Source: Nitrogeniibacter mangrovi (GTDB lineage: Bacteria > Pseudomonadota > Gammaproteobacteria > Burkholderiales > Rhodocyclaceae). Taken from it: a DNA stretch of 64,000 nucleotides. The position numbers and the translations under genes are program-made. Of this stretch, positions 16,872 to 27,150 are shown one piece after another. Location: positions 3,782,001 through 3,846,000 of the forward strand of contig NZ_CP048836.1 in NCBI RefSeq assembly GCF_010983895.1, read 5' to 3'. The notes under the pieces were generated by a model. It saw only the letters and a list, made by a program, of their open reading frames with translations. It did not search any database and was not told the origin of the DNA. Position 1 is the first letter of the stretch. Each line of letters opens with the position of its first letter.

Positions 16872-17888
16872 TCAAATGAACACCGGTTCGGGCTCGAGCG
16901 CAATACCGAAGCGCGCGTGCACGTCGGCCGCAATCGCCGCGGCGACGCGCGCCACATCGGCCCCGCTCGCCCCGCCCCGGTTGACCAGCACCAGGGCCTG
17001 GCGGTCATGACAGGCAACCGGACCGAGGGCGCGGCCCTTCCAGCCGCACTGGTCGATGAGCCAGCCGGCGGCGAGCTTGACCCGGCCGTCGGCCTGCGCA
17101 TAGTGGGGCGCCCCCGGGTGCCCGGCGAGCAGGCGTGCCGCGGTCGCCGCGTCGACGACCGGGTTCTTGAAGAAACTCCCGGCGTTGCCCAGTTGCGCCG
17201 GGTCGGGCAGCTTTTCGCGGCGGATGGCGATCACCGCGTCGGAGACCTGCACCGGCGTGGGTGCCGCGATGCCCTGCGCCGCGAGCCGCCGTGCCAGGTC
17301 GGCGTAGCCGAGCACCGGCGCCCACGGGCGGGGCAGCCGCAACACGACGCGGGTGATGAGCAGCTGCGCGCCCGCCGGGTGCTTGAACACGCTGTCGCGG
17401 TAGCCGAAGCGGCAGGCCGCCGCGTCGAGCCGCACCCGCGTGCCGCGGTCCAGGTCCACCGCCTCGAGATGATCGAAGCGCTCGGCCAGTTCCAGGCCAT
17501 AGGCGCCGATGTTCTGCACCGGCGCCGCACCGACGGTGCCGGGGATGAGCGACAGGTTCTCGAGCCCGCCCAGGCCCTGATCGAGCGTCCAGCGCACGAA
17601 GTCGTGCCAGGACTCGCCCGCCGCGGCCGCCACGCACACGCCGTCGCCGGTATCGTCGAGCACCTCGCGCCCGCGCAACGCCACATGCAGCACGAGGCGG
17701 TCCACCCGGGCGGGCAGAATGACGTTGCTACCGCCGCCGAGCACCAGACGCGGCCCGCCGAGCCGGCCATCACGGGCGGCCTCGACGAGCGCGTCCACGT
17801 CGTCGATGCGCTGGTAACGCGCGGCGACGGCCGGCAGGCCGAAGGTGTTGAAGGCGTCCAGCACAATGTCGGACTGAATCGGGCTCAT
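16872..17888 (-). CDS. murB: UDP-N-acetylenolpyruvoylglucosamine reductase
   Basis: 338 residues from ATG 17888. The enzyme makes UDP-MurNAc for peptidoglycan with FAD and NADPH in the cytoplasm. The FAD site [11 protein letters not shown] (about 48-58), the NIGAYG loop, GYRDSVFK and the [13 protein letters not shown] segment with the catalytic Ser are all present. The length and the long C-terminal domain match the E. coli type I form. The start overlaps the stop of the PACE gene by four bases. A longer in-frame reading to 18167 lacks any family similarity. Confidence 0.95.
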   Translation of the reverse strand: MSPIQSDIVLDAFNTFGLPAVAARYQRIDDVDALVEAARDGRLGGPRLVLGGGSNVILPARVDRLVLHVALRGREVLDDTGDGVCVAAAAGESWHDFVRWTLDQGLGGLENLSLIPGTVGAAPVQNIGAYGLELAERFDHLEAVDLDRGTRVRLDAAACRFGYRDSVFKHPAGAQLLITRVVLRLPRPWAPVLGYADLARRLAAQGIAAPTPVQVSDAVIAIRREKLPDPAQLGNAGSFFKNPVVDAATAARLLAGHPGAPHYAQADGRVKLAAGWLIDQCGWKGRALGPVACHDRQALVLVNRGGASGADVARVAAAIAADVHARFGIALEPEPVFI

Positions 17889-18331
17889 GGGCGGTCTTGG
17901 CGGGCGATGGGATAGCGCCGGTCGTAGGCGAGATTGAAGAGGAAAGCGTACACCACGTAGGCCACCGCGAGCGCCAGATCGGCCACCAGGGCGCTCACCC
18001 AGTCCATGCCGGTCCAGATCATGACAATCGGCAGGGTCATGGCCAGCAGGCCGCCTTCGAAGCCGAGCGCGTGCAGCGCCCGCAAGGCCCACGGGCGACG
18101 ATCGGCGGTGCGCCCGGTCAGGCGCCCCTCGATCCAGTCGAAGGCGGTGTTGTAGGAGCCGTTCCACACCGCCGCGATCAGGGCGATGAGCGCCAGCATG
18201 CCGAAGGAATGCCCCATGGGCACGCCACTGAGCCAGGCGAACGGCGGCGTGATCAGCACCAGGCCGCCGACCTCGAACAGGGCGATCTGGCGGATACGAT
18301 CCGGAAGCGTGCGAAGCGGAGGTGAGCTCAC
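17885..18331 (-). CDS. PACE-family efflux transporter (AceI-like)
   Basis: 148 residues from a GTG at 18331 ([20 protein letters not shown]). This is the normal PACE length; the frame stays open to 18436, but the extra part looks non-coding. It has four hydrophobic helices arranged as two bacterial-transmembrane-pair units. Typical features are [14 protein letters not shown] at the start, [13 protein letters not shown] in helix 2 and [10 protein letters not shown] near the end. Relatives expel chlorhexidine, acriflavine or polyamines using the proton gradient. It is coupled to murB by overlap. Confidence 0.85.
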   Translation of the reverse strand: MSSPPLRTLPDRIRQIALFEVGGLVLITPPFAWLSGVPMGHSFGMLALIALIAAVWNGSYNTAFDWIEGRLTGRTADRRPWALRALHALGFEGGLLAMTLPIVMIWTGMDWVSALVADLALAVAYVVYAFLFNLAYDRRYPIARQDRP

Positions 18332-18500
18332 GATGCGGACGACAGGTTGGGAACCGGCACGATAGTCATGCCCGGGCCCGGATGCAAACCCGCCGGGCGC
18401 ATGCGCCCCCGTGGATGCGCCAACGCGCTTGTGCACCGCACCTTGTCAGCCGGCAGGCGCGCGCGCAGTCTTCCTCACTCCCCCCGACACGGAACACATC

Positions 18501-18953
18501 ATGAACACGCATCGACGACACTCCGCATCGCGCTTCTTCTCGACGCTGTGCTTCCTCACCGCCCTGATGGTGCCCGGTCTGTCCCCCTCGCTGGCGATCG
18601 CCGGCGGCAAGCCGGGCGTCGTCATCCAGGTGAGCGAGAACGATCCGGCCAAGTGGAATCTGGCCCTCAACAACGCCGGCAACCTGATCCAGGCCCTCGG
18701 CGGCCCCGACAAGGTGGATATCGAGATCGTCGCCTACGGCCCCGGACTGGCCATGCTGAAAGCCGATTCGGTGGTCGGCGAGCGGCTCGGCGTGGCGGTC
18801 TCCGACGGCATCCACCTGTCGGCCTGCCACAACACCATGCGCGCCAAGCACGTGGAACAGCGCGACCTGTACCTCGGCGTCGATGTGGTCCCGGCCGGGG
18901 TGCTTGAAATCATGCAGCGTCAACAAGGCGGCTGGGCGTACATCCGGCCCTGA
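18501..18953 (+). CDS. Secreted DsrE-family protein
   Basis: 150 residues from ATG 18501. A signal peptide (about 1-36, ending LAIAGG) is followed by a DsrE/F-like fold: VVIQVSENDPAKWNLALNNAGNLIQALG, then VDIEIVAYGPGLAML, and a single Cys in LSACHNTMRA at the place where DsrE-like proteins carry their reactive cysteine. Periplasmic DsrE-like proteins are often found near sulfur or redox functions, but no such neighbours are present. A hairpin follows the stop. Confidence 0.8.
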   Translation: MNTHRRHSASRFFSTLCFLTALMVPGLSPSLAIAGGKPGVVIQVSENDPAKWNLALNNAGNLIQALGGPDKVDIEIVAYGPGLAMLKADSVVGERLGVAVSDGIHLSACHNTMRAKHVEQRDLYLGVDVVPAGVLEIMQRQQGGWAYIRP

Positions 18954-18959
18954 GCCACG

Positions 18960-18981
18960 GCGGGCGGGCTCTCCCGCCCGC
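18960..18981 (+). terminator. GC-rich hairpin after the DsrE gene
   Basis: GCGGGCGGG, CTCT, CCCGCCCGC makes a perfect nine-pair stem directly after the stop at 18953. There is no clear T-tract, so termination is only probable. Confidence 0.45.
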
Positions 18982-19024
18982 GCTGTGGTTGAATGATGCT
19001 TTTCGCCGTTCGTCCGACCGTCCC

Positions 19025-19465
19025 ATGGCCCGCATCAAGATCGACCTGCCCGAGCACTTCGCCTTCACCACCGAGCTGCCGCTCTATCTCCTTCACATCA
19101 ACTACGGACAACACCTCGACAATGCGCTGCTGCTGACCCTGGTCTCGGAGGCGCGCGCCCGCTTCTTCCAGGCGCTCGGCTACACCGAACTGGATGTGGA
19201 GGGCGTCGGCATCGTCGTCGCCGACGCCGCGGTCCAGTACCGCTCCGAAGCCCATCATGGCGAAACCATGCGGGTGAGCATGATGGCCACCGATTTCAAC
19301 AAGTTCGGCTTCGACCTGGTCTGGCGCATGGACGCGCTGGCCAGCGGCCGCGAGGTGGCCCGCGGAAAAACGGGCATCGTGTTCTACGACTATGACGCCC
19401 GGCAACTGGCCTCGGCGCCCATGGCCTTCGCCAGCCGCGTCGGAGCGGCCGGATTCACCGGCTGA
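19025..19465 (+). CDS. Hotdog-fold acyl-CoA thioesterase
   Basis: 146 residues from ATG 19025. The FTTELPLYLLHINYGQHLDNALLLTLVSEARARFFQALG region (about 13-51) is the 4HBT motif region, with the Asn-Tyr-Gly-x-His-Leu-Asp-Asn variant of the catalytic loop and the long central helix. ADAAVQYRSEAHHGE and GKTGIVFYDY complete the fold. It should hydrolyse an acyl-CoA or similar thioester in the cytoplasm; the substrate is not predictable. It stands alone between the DsrE gene and the PEP-CTERM gene. Confidence 0.85.
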   Translation: MARIKIDLPEHFAFTTELPLYLLHINYGQHLDNALLLTLVSEARARFFQALGYTELDVEGVGIVVADAAVQYRSEAHHGETMRVSMMATDFNKFGFDLVWRMDALASGREVARGKTGIVFYDYDARQLASAPMAFASRVGAAGFTG

Positions 19466-19701
19466 GCGTCCCGGGTGGCGGGGTGCGGCCGCGCAGGCGA
19501 AGCGATCCGACATCGCAGCGGCCGACCACCCCCCTGAGCACACGCGCACCCAGGAACGGAAAACATCCGTAACATTCCCTTGAAACAAGTTACGCAATAG
19601 GTTGTTTTAAAAGCGAAATATTAGATTACGCTTTGATACTGTCGTCATTTTGAATTGCATTCATCATGCCAGCTCCCATCCACCCGATCACGGAGCGACA
19701 T

Positions 19702-20205
19702 ATGAAACGCAGATTGATCACCCTCGCCATCCCCTTGGCCATGAGCATGGCCGGCAGTGCACATGCGGCCTTGTTCGACACCTTCGAGGGGCTTTCCCAT
19801 TCCGACACCGAGGGCGGCTTCGTCAGTGGCGACGACCTGCTCGCGGGCTACTCGTTCGACTTCACGCTCAGCGAGGCGACGACATTGACCTTCTCCGGCG
19901 AATCGAGCTTCGACTTCGCCAGCCTGGGTCTCTACGACGGCGGCACCCTGCTGCGCGGCTGGCTGCTGACGCCCACCTCGGGATCCGATGTGACGACCTT
20001 CAGCCTCGCCGCCGGCGACTACTCCTTCAAGACCATCGCGTCGATGGTGCCCGGCACGGCGTCGCTGACGAGCACCGACGGGTATTACGCTTTCCAGAGC
20101 GCGGTCGTGGCTGCCGTTCCGGAGCCGGCATCCTACGGCATGCTGCTGGCGGGCCTGGGCATGCTCAGCCTCGTGGCGCGGCGCAAGCTCAACGACGCGG
20201 CCTGA
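19702..20205 (+). CDS. PEP-CTERM sorting-domain exported protein
   Basis: 167 residues from ATG 19702. It has a signal peptide (1-24, SAHA cleavage), a beta-rich body with repeats such as TLTFSGESSFDFASLGLYDGG, and a C-terminal tag VPEPASYGMLLAGLGMLSL followed by ARRK. The tag is the Pro-Glu-Pro motif, hydrophobic helix and basic tail recognised by exosortase (EpsH/XrtA). The protein is likely cleaved and displayed or released as part of an extracellular matrix. No exosortase gene is in the window. The 230-bp region upstream is AT-rich and should hold the promoter, though I could not fix hexamers. Confidence 0.88.
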   Translation: MKRRLITLAIPLAMSMAGSAHAALFDTFEGLSHSDTEGGFVSGDDLLAGYSFDFTLSEATTLTFSGESSFDFASLGLYDGGTLLRGWLLTPTSGSDVTTFSLAAGDYSFKTIASMVPGTASLTSTDGYYAFQSAVVAAVPEPASYGMLLAGLGMLSLVARRKLNDAA

Positions 20206-20242
20206 ATCCGCCCCCGCCGGCGCCCTGCGCCGGCGAACCTCG

Positions 20243-20279
20243 CCGCATCGGTTTCCCCGACCGATGCGGTCTTTTTTTA
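20243..20279 (+). terminator. Rho-independent terminator after the PEP-CTERM gene
   Basis: CCGCATCGGT pairs perfectly with ACCGATGCGG around a seven-base loop and is followed by TCTTTTTTT. It lies between convergent genes and acts in the rightward direction. Confidence 0.9.
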
Positions 20280-20290
20280 TCTGCAGCCCC

Positions 20291-22234
<1,944 letters not shown>

Positions 22235-22310
22235 TTGGGGATATGGGGCGCAAAACCGCGAAAAAACCGCTATTGTACGGGCTTCATCCATCCCCCGACC
22301 GATTGCGATC

Positions 22311-22700
22311 ATGGCGTTCCCGCTCCGCTCCCTGTGCCTGACCACCTGTCTTGCCGCCTCCTTCGGCACCCTCGCGCAGCAGGACAGCAGCGCCGAGTTG
22401 CGCGCGCAGGCCAAGGCGATCCGGGATGCCGCCGAGGCGACCTACCGCCAGACCAGCTACCACTGCTACGACAAGTTCCTGGTCAACGCCTGTCTGGAAG
22501 ACGCCAAGCTGGTGCACATCAACCAGGTCAAGGAGGCCCGCCGGCTCGAGGCGCGCGCCAACCGCATCGACCGCGGCAAACGCATCAAGGCCATGGAAGC
22601 GCGCCTGCGCAAGGTGGAGAACCGGCCGGAGGCGGCGACGGTGACGCCGGTGGCCTCACCCACCACACCGGCACCACGACCGGCAGACACTGAGCAGTAA
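22311..22700 (+). CDS. Small exported helical protein, hypothetical
   Basis: 129 residues from ATG 22311, divergent from the ABC-F gene. A signal peptide (about 1-21, ending TLAQQ) is followed by a charged helical body (SAELRAQAKAIRDAAEATY, then LVHINQVKEARRLEARANRIDRG) and a Pro/Thr-rich tail. Two cysteines (HCYDKFLVNAC, about 44-54) may form a disulfide. The pattern resembles small periplasmic or envelope-associated proteins of unknown role. Confidence 0.7.
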   Translation: MAFPLRSLCLTTCLAASFGTLAQQDSSAELRAQAKAIRDAAEATYRQTSYHCYDKFLVNACLEDAKLVHINQVKEARRLEARANRIDRGKRIKAMEARLRKVENRPEAATVTPVASPTTPAPRPADTEQ

Positions 22701-22851
22701 CGCCCCCAACTCAACCACATCCTCTGCCGGTTCGATTCGCATATTTCTGTCTATTGAACCTGTGGGAGCGTTCGGCGCGACGTCGGATTTCTTGACAGCA
22801 CACCATACGCAGTCACGACGCGGAACCCAGGGTCTTGTCTTAGTGGAGCCC

Positions 22852-22868
22852 AAGCATTTGAAATGCTT
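22852..22868. repeat. Perfect palindrome AAGCATTT-G-AAATGCTT
   Basis: Eight-base arms around one base, 96 bp upstream of the second PEP-CTERM gene, in an AT-rich stretch. A second imperfect inverted repeat (GCTTTTGCAAAAAGC, 22871-22885) follows at once. Either could be an operator or a leader hairpin. Confidence 0.45.
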
Positions 22869-22963
22869 TAGCTTTTGCAAAAAGCAACGCAAGGCGCACC
22901 CACGTGGCATTGAGATTGCTAGTCGACTAAATCCTGTTGGCATCAAGATTAGATCTGCATCCA

Positions 22964-23680
22964 ATGACAAAGACACTGATTTCAGCCGTATTGTTGAGCG
23001 CATTCATCTCTCAAGCCGCGCTGGCCGCCTCCTCCAGCGCACAAATCGACTGGAGCACCTTTTCAGTCGAACTTGTTGACCTCGACACACTCGATGGCAC
23101 TGCGCCCTCGATCAACTGGACATCCAAATACAGTTGGGCATCCGTCACCGACGAGGCGGTACGCGATGAAGCGCCATCGTGGACGACTGGCGTTCAAGCC
23201 GCATACGGTACAAGTTTGGCTGTCGTAAACGACACTTCAAACTACGCTGAAACCAGCACCGTCTTTGGCAGCCCGTTTCTTCAATACGGGTTGGCTGAAC
23301 GTGGCGGTTACTTTGAGCTAAGCCAAAACACATCGGCCATCTTCAAGGTTTCGGGAAAGTACGCGACGCAGGTAGACAATCCAGACGAAACCATTTCTGC
23401 ATGGATCGGCCTCTTCGTGTCAGGTCCTGGTGAAGAGGGTAGTGGTACGCAGTTCGACGGAGCAACCATCGGCTGGAACGGCTATGTCTACACGCCTCAC
23501 AGTGACGAAGGCACGATTGCTGTGACGTTTACCAACCTGAGTTCAAGCTCGCTGAGTGGGCGGCTCCACACGGAGGCATATGCCTCCGCCTACGTTGCCG
23601 CCGTCCCCGAACCCGAGTCCTACGCCATGCTGCTCGCCGGTCTCAGCTTGATGGGACTTGTTGTTCGCCGCCGAATTTGA
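22964..23680 (+). CDS. PEP-CTERM exported protein on AT-richer DNA
   Basis: 238 residues from ATG 22964 (MTKTLISAVLLSAF), with signal cleavage near LAASSS at about 23. The body (25-210) is Ser/Thr- and aromatic-rich beta structure without Cys. The C-terminus is VPEPESYAMLLAGLSLMGL plus RRR, the exosortase tag. Codons in the body are clearly less GC-rich than in neighbouring genes (many AAA, AAT, ACA, GTA), while the last 30 codons return to the local GC-rich style. This suggests transfer of the body, or weak selection on a surface protein. It is followed by a strong terminator. The function of the body is unknown. Confidence 0.85.
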   Translation: MTKTLISAVLLSAFISQAALAASSSAQIDWSTFSVELVDLDTLDGTAPSINWTSKYSWASVTDEAVRDEAPSWTTGVQAAYGTSLAVVNDTSNYAETSTVFGSPFLQYGLAERGGYFELSQNTSAIFKVSGKYATQVDNPDETISAWIGLFVSGPGEEGSGTQFDGATIGWNGYVYTPHSDEGTIAVTFTNLSSSSLSGRLHTEAYASAYVAAVPEPESYAMLLAGLSLMGLVVRRRI

Positions 23681-23700
23681 CCGCGGACCGTCGAAAGCAA

Positions 23701-23726
23701 AACGCCCCAGCGAACGGGGCGTTTTT
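23701..23726 (+). terminator. Rho-independent terminator after the second PEP-CTERM gene
   Basis: AACGCCCC and GGGGCGTT pair perfectly around a seven-base loop, and the right arm runs into TTTTT. It starts 20 bp after the stop. Confidence 0.9.
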
Positions 23727-23744
23727 CGTTGACATCCACGCTCT

Positions 23745-24037
23745 TCAGCACTCGCCCGACGCCGTCGTGAATCCCAGCGCATTGCGCCTATCAACGACCA
23801 AAGCAGCGCGGGCGTTGAGGATTTCACTCTGCACGACCACATTCACGCCGAGCGCCGGTTCCATCACCGGTAGCCAGCCCTTGTTCTTGGCGCAGGGGGC
23901 ATGGTGATCTGCTTGCCGTTGGCCTTGGTGACGACGAACTCGGTGTCCTTGTCGAGGATACGCAGGTTTTCCAGCGCAGCCATCGCTGTCGAGGCCGCAA
24001 GGCCAAGCGCGATCCACACGCGTGAATGCAGTTTCAT
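23745..24037 (-). pseudogene. Small exported protein gene broken by a one-base frameshift
   Basis: From ATG 24037, with a strong GGAGGAG in front, the frame reads a signal peptide (MKLHSRVWIALGLAASTAMA) and ENLRILDKDTEFVVTKANGKQITMPP, then stops early. A different frame continues with PCAKNKGWLPVMEPALGVNV and runs to a stop at 23745. The two frames join if the G5 run at 23895-23899 (C5 on the coding strand) had one more base. The restored product would be about 98 residues. This is either a real disruption or a homopolymer sequencing error. I do not recognise the family. Confidence 0.65.
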
Positions 24038-24200
24038 TGCTTATCTCCTCCCATAGCTTCTCACTTACCCGATACGGGCAGCTTTTCGCTCGAGTACGGC
24101 AAACCGGCTGATCGCATTTGCGCTTCAAAATATTCCCAATTGCTTATTTATTCACAACACCCGCCGCGCGCTAGACTGCCAGGCACACGCTTCCTCTCTG

Positions 24201-25415
24201 ATGGGGTCACTCATGCCGCCCATGACCGCCGCTTTTCGCAGCAACATGCCCCGCGGCATCTGGGCACTCGGCCTGTGCTCCCTGTTCATGGACGTCTCCT
24301 CCGAGCTGGTGCACAGCCTGTTGCCGGTGCTGCTGACCACGGTGCTGGGTTCGAGCATGCTGACCGTGGGCCTGATCGAAGGGGTCGCCGAGGCGACCGC
24401 GGCCATCACCAAGGTGTTCTCGGGCAGCGTGAGCGACTGGCTGGGGCGGCGCAAGTGGCTGGCCGTGAGTGGTTATGCGCTGGCCGCCCTGACCAAGCCG
24501 GCGTTTCCGCTCGCCGACTCGGCGGCGACCGTGTTCGCCGCCCGCTTTGCCGACCGCATCGGCAAGGGCATCCGCGGCGCCCCGCGCGACGCGCTGGTGG
24601 CCGATCTGGTGCCGCCCGCGCAACGCGGCGCGGCCTACGGCCTGCGCCAGACCCTCGACTCGGTGGGCGCCTTCCTTGGCCCGCTGCTGGCGATATTGGC
24701 GCTGGCGGTGCTGGCCGACGACGTGCGCGCCGCCATGTGGGTGGCGGTGCCCTTCGGCTTCATCGCGGTGGCGGTGCTGGCGGTCGGGGTGCGCGAACCG
24801 GCCTCGACCGCCCCCCGCGAGCGGCGCCCTTCGCTGCTGCGCGGCTGGCGCGCGCTGCCGAAAGCCTACTGGCAGGTCGTGACCATCGGCGCGGTATTCA
24901 CCCTGGCCCGCTTCAGCGAGGCCTTCCTGATCCTGCGCGCCCAGGACATCGGCCTGGCCCTGCACTGGCTGCCCGGCGTGCTGATCGTGATGAACGTGGT
25001 GTACGCCGCCTCGTCCTACCCGGCGGGCGTGCTGTCCGACCGCCTCGGCAGCCGTGCTCTGCTGCTGGCCGGCCTGGCGGTGCTGATCGGCGCCGATGGA
25101 CTCCTGGCGGCGGCACACGCCCCGTGGGCGGTGCTCGCCGGCGCGGCGCTGTGGGGGTTGCACATGGGCCTGACCCAGGGGCTGCTGGCCCGACGGGTGG
25201 CCGACACCGCGCCCGACACCCTGCGTGGCACCGCCTTCGGGGTCTTCAATCTCATCGGCGGCATCGCCCTGTTCCTGGCCAGCGCGCTGGCCGGCGGGCT
25301 GTGGGCCGGGTGGGGGGCGCCGGCCACCTTCGCGTGCAGCGCCGGGCTCGCCGCGCTGGCGATGCTCGGGGTGCTCGGCGGCGCGACGAGCGGCCGCCCG
25401 GATGCACCCCGCTGA
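24201..25415 (+). CDS. MFS transporter
   Basis: 404 residues with about 12 membrane helices. The loop-2 motif GSVSDWLGRRKWL (about 74-86) and the second-half counterpart AGVLSDRLGSRALLL are standard for the major facilitator superfamily. The RIGKGIRGAPRDALVADLVP segment (about 119-138) occurs in a subgroup of uncharacterised bacterial MFS proteins. The ATG at 24213 is an alternative start. The substrate is unknown. It is divergent from the broken small gene and stands alone. Confidence 0.85.
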   Translation: MGSLMPPMTAAFRSNMPRGIWALGLCSLFMDVSSELVHSLLPVLLTTVLGSSMLTVGLIEGVAEATAAITKVFSGSVSDWLGRRKWLAVSGYALAALTKPAFPLADSAATVFAARFADRIGKGIRGAPRDALVADLVPPAQRGAAYGLRQTLDSVGAFLGPLLAILALAVLADDVRAAMWVAVPFGFIAVAVLAVGVREPASTAPRERRPSLLRGWRALPKAYWQVVTIGAVFTLARFSEAFLILRAQDIGLALHWLPGVLIVMNVVYAASSYPAGVLSDRLGSRALLLAGLAVLIGADGLLAAAHAPWAVLAGAALWGLHMGLTQGLLARRVADTAPDTLRGTAFGVFNLIGGIALFLASALAGGLWAGWGAPATFACSAGLAALAMLGVLGGATSGRPDAPR

Positions 25416-25503
25416 TCTGGCATGTCATTGAAGAAATGATAAAATCCGCCCCAGTGTGCGTCGGCCGCCTCGCCGGCGCTTTTGCTTTTTCGGGATTCGC
25501 GCA

Positions 25504-27126
25504 GTGCTCATCGCCAACAACATCACCATGCAGTTCGGGGCCAAGCCCCTGTTCGAGAACGTCTCCGTCAAGTTCGGCGACGGCAACCGCTACGGCCTGA
25601 TCGGCGCCAACGGCGCCGGCAAGTCCACCTTCATGAAGATTCTGTGCGGCGCGCTCGAGTCCTCCGCCGGCAACGTCACCAAGGAAGACACCGAGCGCAT
25701 GGCCTATCTGCGCCAGGACCAGTTCGCCTACGAGGACCAGCGCGTGCTCGACGTGGTGATGATGGGCCACGAGGAGATGTGGGCCTGCCTGCAGGAGAAG
25801 GACGCCATCTACGCCAACCCGGAGGCGAGCGAAGACGACTACATGAAGGCGGCCGAACTCGAAGGCAAGTTCGGCGAATACGACGGCTACACCGCCGAGG
25901 CACGCGCCGGCGAGCTGCTGCTGGGCGTGGGCATCCCCACCGAACAGCACAACGGCCCCATGAGCGAGATCGCGCCGGGCTGGAAGCTGCGGGTACTGCT
26001 GTGCCAGGCGCTGTTCTCCAACCCGGACATCCTGCTGCTCGACGAGCCGACCAACAACCTCGACATCAACACCATCCGCTGGCTCGAGGACGTGCTCAAC
26101 CAGCGCGACTCGACCATGGTGATCATCTCCCACGACCGCCACTTCCTGAACCAGGTGTGCACCCACATGGCCGACCTGGACTACGGCACCATCAAGATCT
26201 ACCCGGGCAACTACGACGACTACATGGAGGCGTCCACCCTCGCCCGCCAGCGCCAGCAACAGGCCAATGCCCGCGCCAAGGACAAGATCGCCGAACTGCA
26301 GGAATTCGTGCGCCGCTTCTCGGCCAACAAGTCCAAGGCCAAGCAGGCCACCAGCCGTCTCAAGCTCATCGACAAGCTCAAGCCCGAGGACGTGAAACCG
26401 TCCTCGCGCCAGTATCCGTGGATCCGCTTCGAGGTCGATGCGAAGGACAAGCTGCACCGTCAGGCGGTGGAAGTGGAGGCCCTGTCCTTCGCCTACGAGG
26501 GCATGGAAAAGCCTCTGATCGACAAGTTCTCCATCGCCATCGACGCGGGCGACCGCGTGGCCATCATCGGCGAGAACGGCGTCGGCAAGACCACGCTCAT
26601 GCGCCTGCTGGTGGGCGAGCTCACGCCGCAGAAAGGCGCCATCAAGTGGGCCGAGAAGGCCAAGCTCGGCTACTACGCCCAGGACCACGCCGCCGAGTTC
26701 GACTCGGACGTCTCGCTCACCGACTGGATCGCCGACCATGTGCGCGAGGGCGGCTTCGAGGGCGAAGACATGGAGACCCTGATCCGCGGCACCCTGGGCC
26801 GCCTGCTGTTCTCCGGCGACGAGGTCAAGAAGCCGGTGCGCGTCATCTCCGGGGGCGAGCAGGGCCGCATGCTGTTCGGCAAGCTGATGCTCCAGAGCAA
26901 GAACGTGCTGCTCATGGACGAGCCGACCAACCACCTGGACATGGAATCGATCGAATCGCTCAACACCGCGCTGGAGAAATTCCCCGGCACGCTGCTGTTC
27001 ATCTCCCACGACCGCGAGTTCGTCTCCTCGCTGGCCACCCGCGTCATCGAGATCAAGCTCGACGGTCGGATCATCGACTACCGTGGCACCTATGAGGAAT
27101 ACCTGGCCAGCCAGGGCATCGAATAA
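25504..27126 (+). CDS. ybiT: ABC-F ATPase, YbiT-type
   Basis: 540 residues from a GTG at 25504 ([19 protein letters not shown]). It is similar along its whole length to E. coli YbiT, including the telltale replacement of the first LSGGQ signature by [12 protein letters not shown]. Walker A motifs are GANGAGKST and GENGVGKTT, and the second signature is [28 protein letters not shown] and [18 protein letters not shown] are the Walker B regions, and the end [16 protein letters not shown] also matches. It binds ribosomes and is thought to tune translation rather than transport anything. It is the second ABC-F gene in the window. Confidence 0.93.
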   Translation: MLIANNITMQFGAKPLFENVSVKFGDGNRYGLIGANGAGKSTFMKILCGALESSAGNVTKEDTERMAYLRQDQFAYEDQRVLDVVMMGHEEMWACLQEKDAIYANPEASEDDYMKAAELEGKFGEYDGYTAEARAGELLLGVGIPTEQHNGPMSEIAPGWKLRVLLCQALFSNPDILLLDEPTNNLDINTIRWLEDVLNQRDSTMVIISHDRHFLNQVCTHMADLDYGTIKIYPGNYDDYMEASTLARQRQQQANARAKDKIAELQEFVRRFSANKSKAKQATSRLKLIDKLKPEDVKPSSRQYPWIRFEVDAKDKLHRQAVEVEALSFAYEGMEKPLIDKFSIAIDAGDRVAIIGENGVGKTTLMRLLVGELTPQKGAIKWAEKAKLGYYAQDHAAEFDSDVSLTDWIADHVREGGFEGEDMETLIRGTLGRLLFSGDEVKKPVRVISGGEQGRMLFGKLMLQSKNVLLMDEPTNHLDMESIESLNTALEKFPGTLLFISHDREFVSSLATRVIEIKLDGRIIDYRGTYEEYLASQGIE

Positions 27127-27150
27127 GCCGCTGCTCGTCGGAGCCACCCG

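Noticed and set aside
19580-19612. Sigma-54 promoter upstream of the first PEP-CTERM gene (GG...GC in AGGTTGTTTTAAAAGC)
   Set aside because: The spacing between GG and GC is 11 instead of 10 bases and the TTGC element is missing.
22792-22797. TTGACA as -35 of the second PEP-CTERM gene
   Set aside because: No acceptable -10 hexamer lies 15-19 bp downstream, so I did not call a promoter here.
22740-24200. Possible insertion sequence or prophage remnant in the AT-richer patch
   Set aside because: No transposase or integrase fragments, no terminal inverted repeats and no target duplication could be seen.
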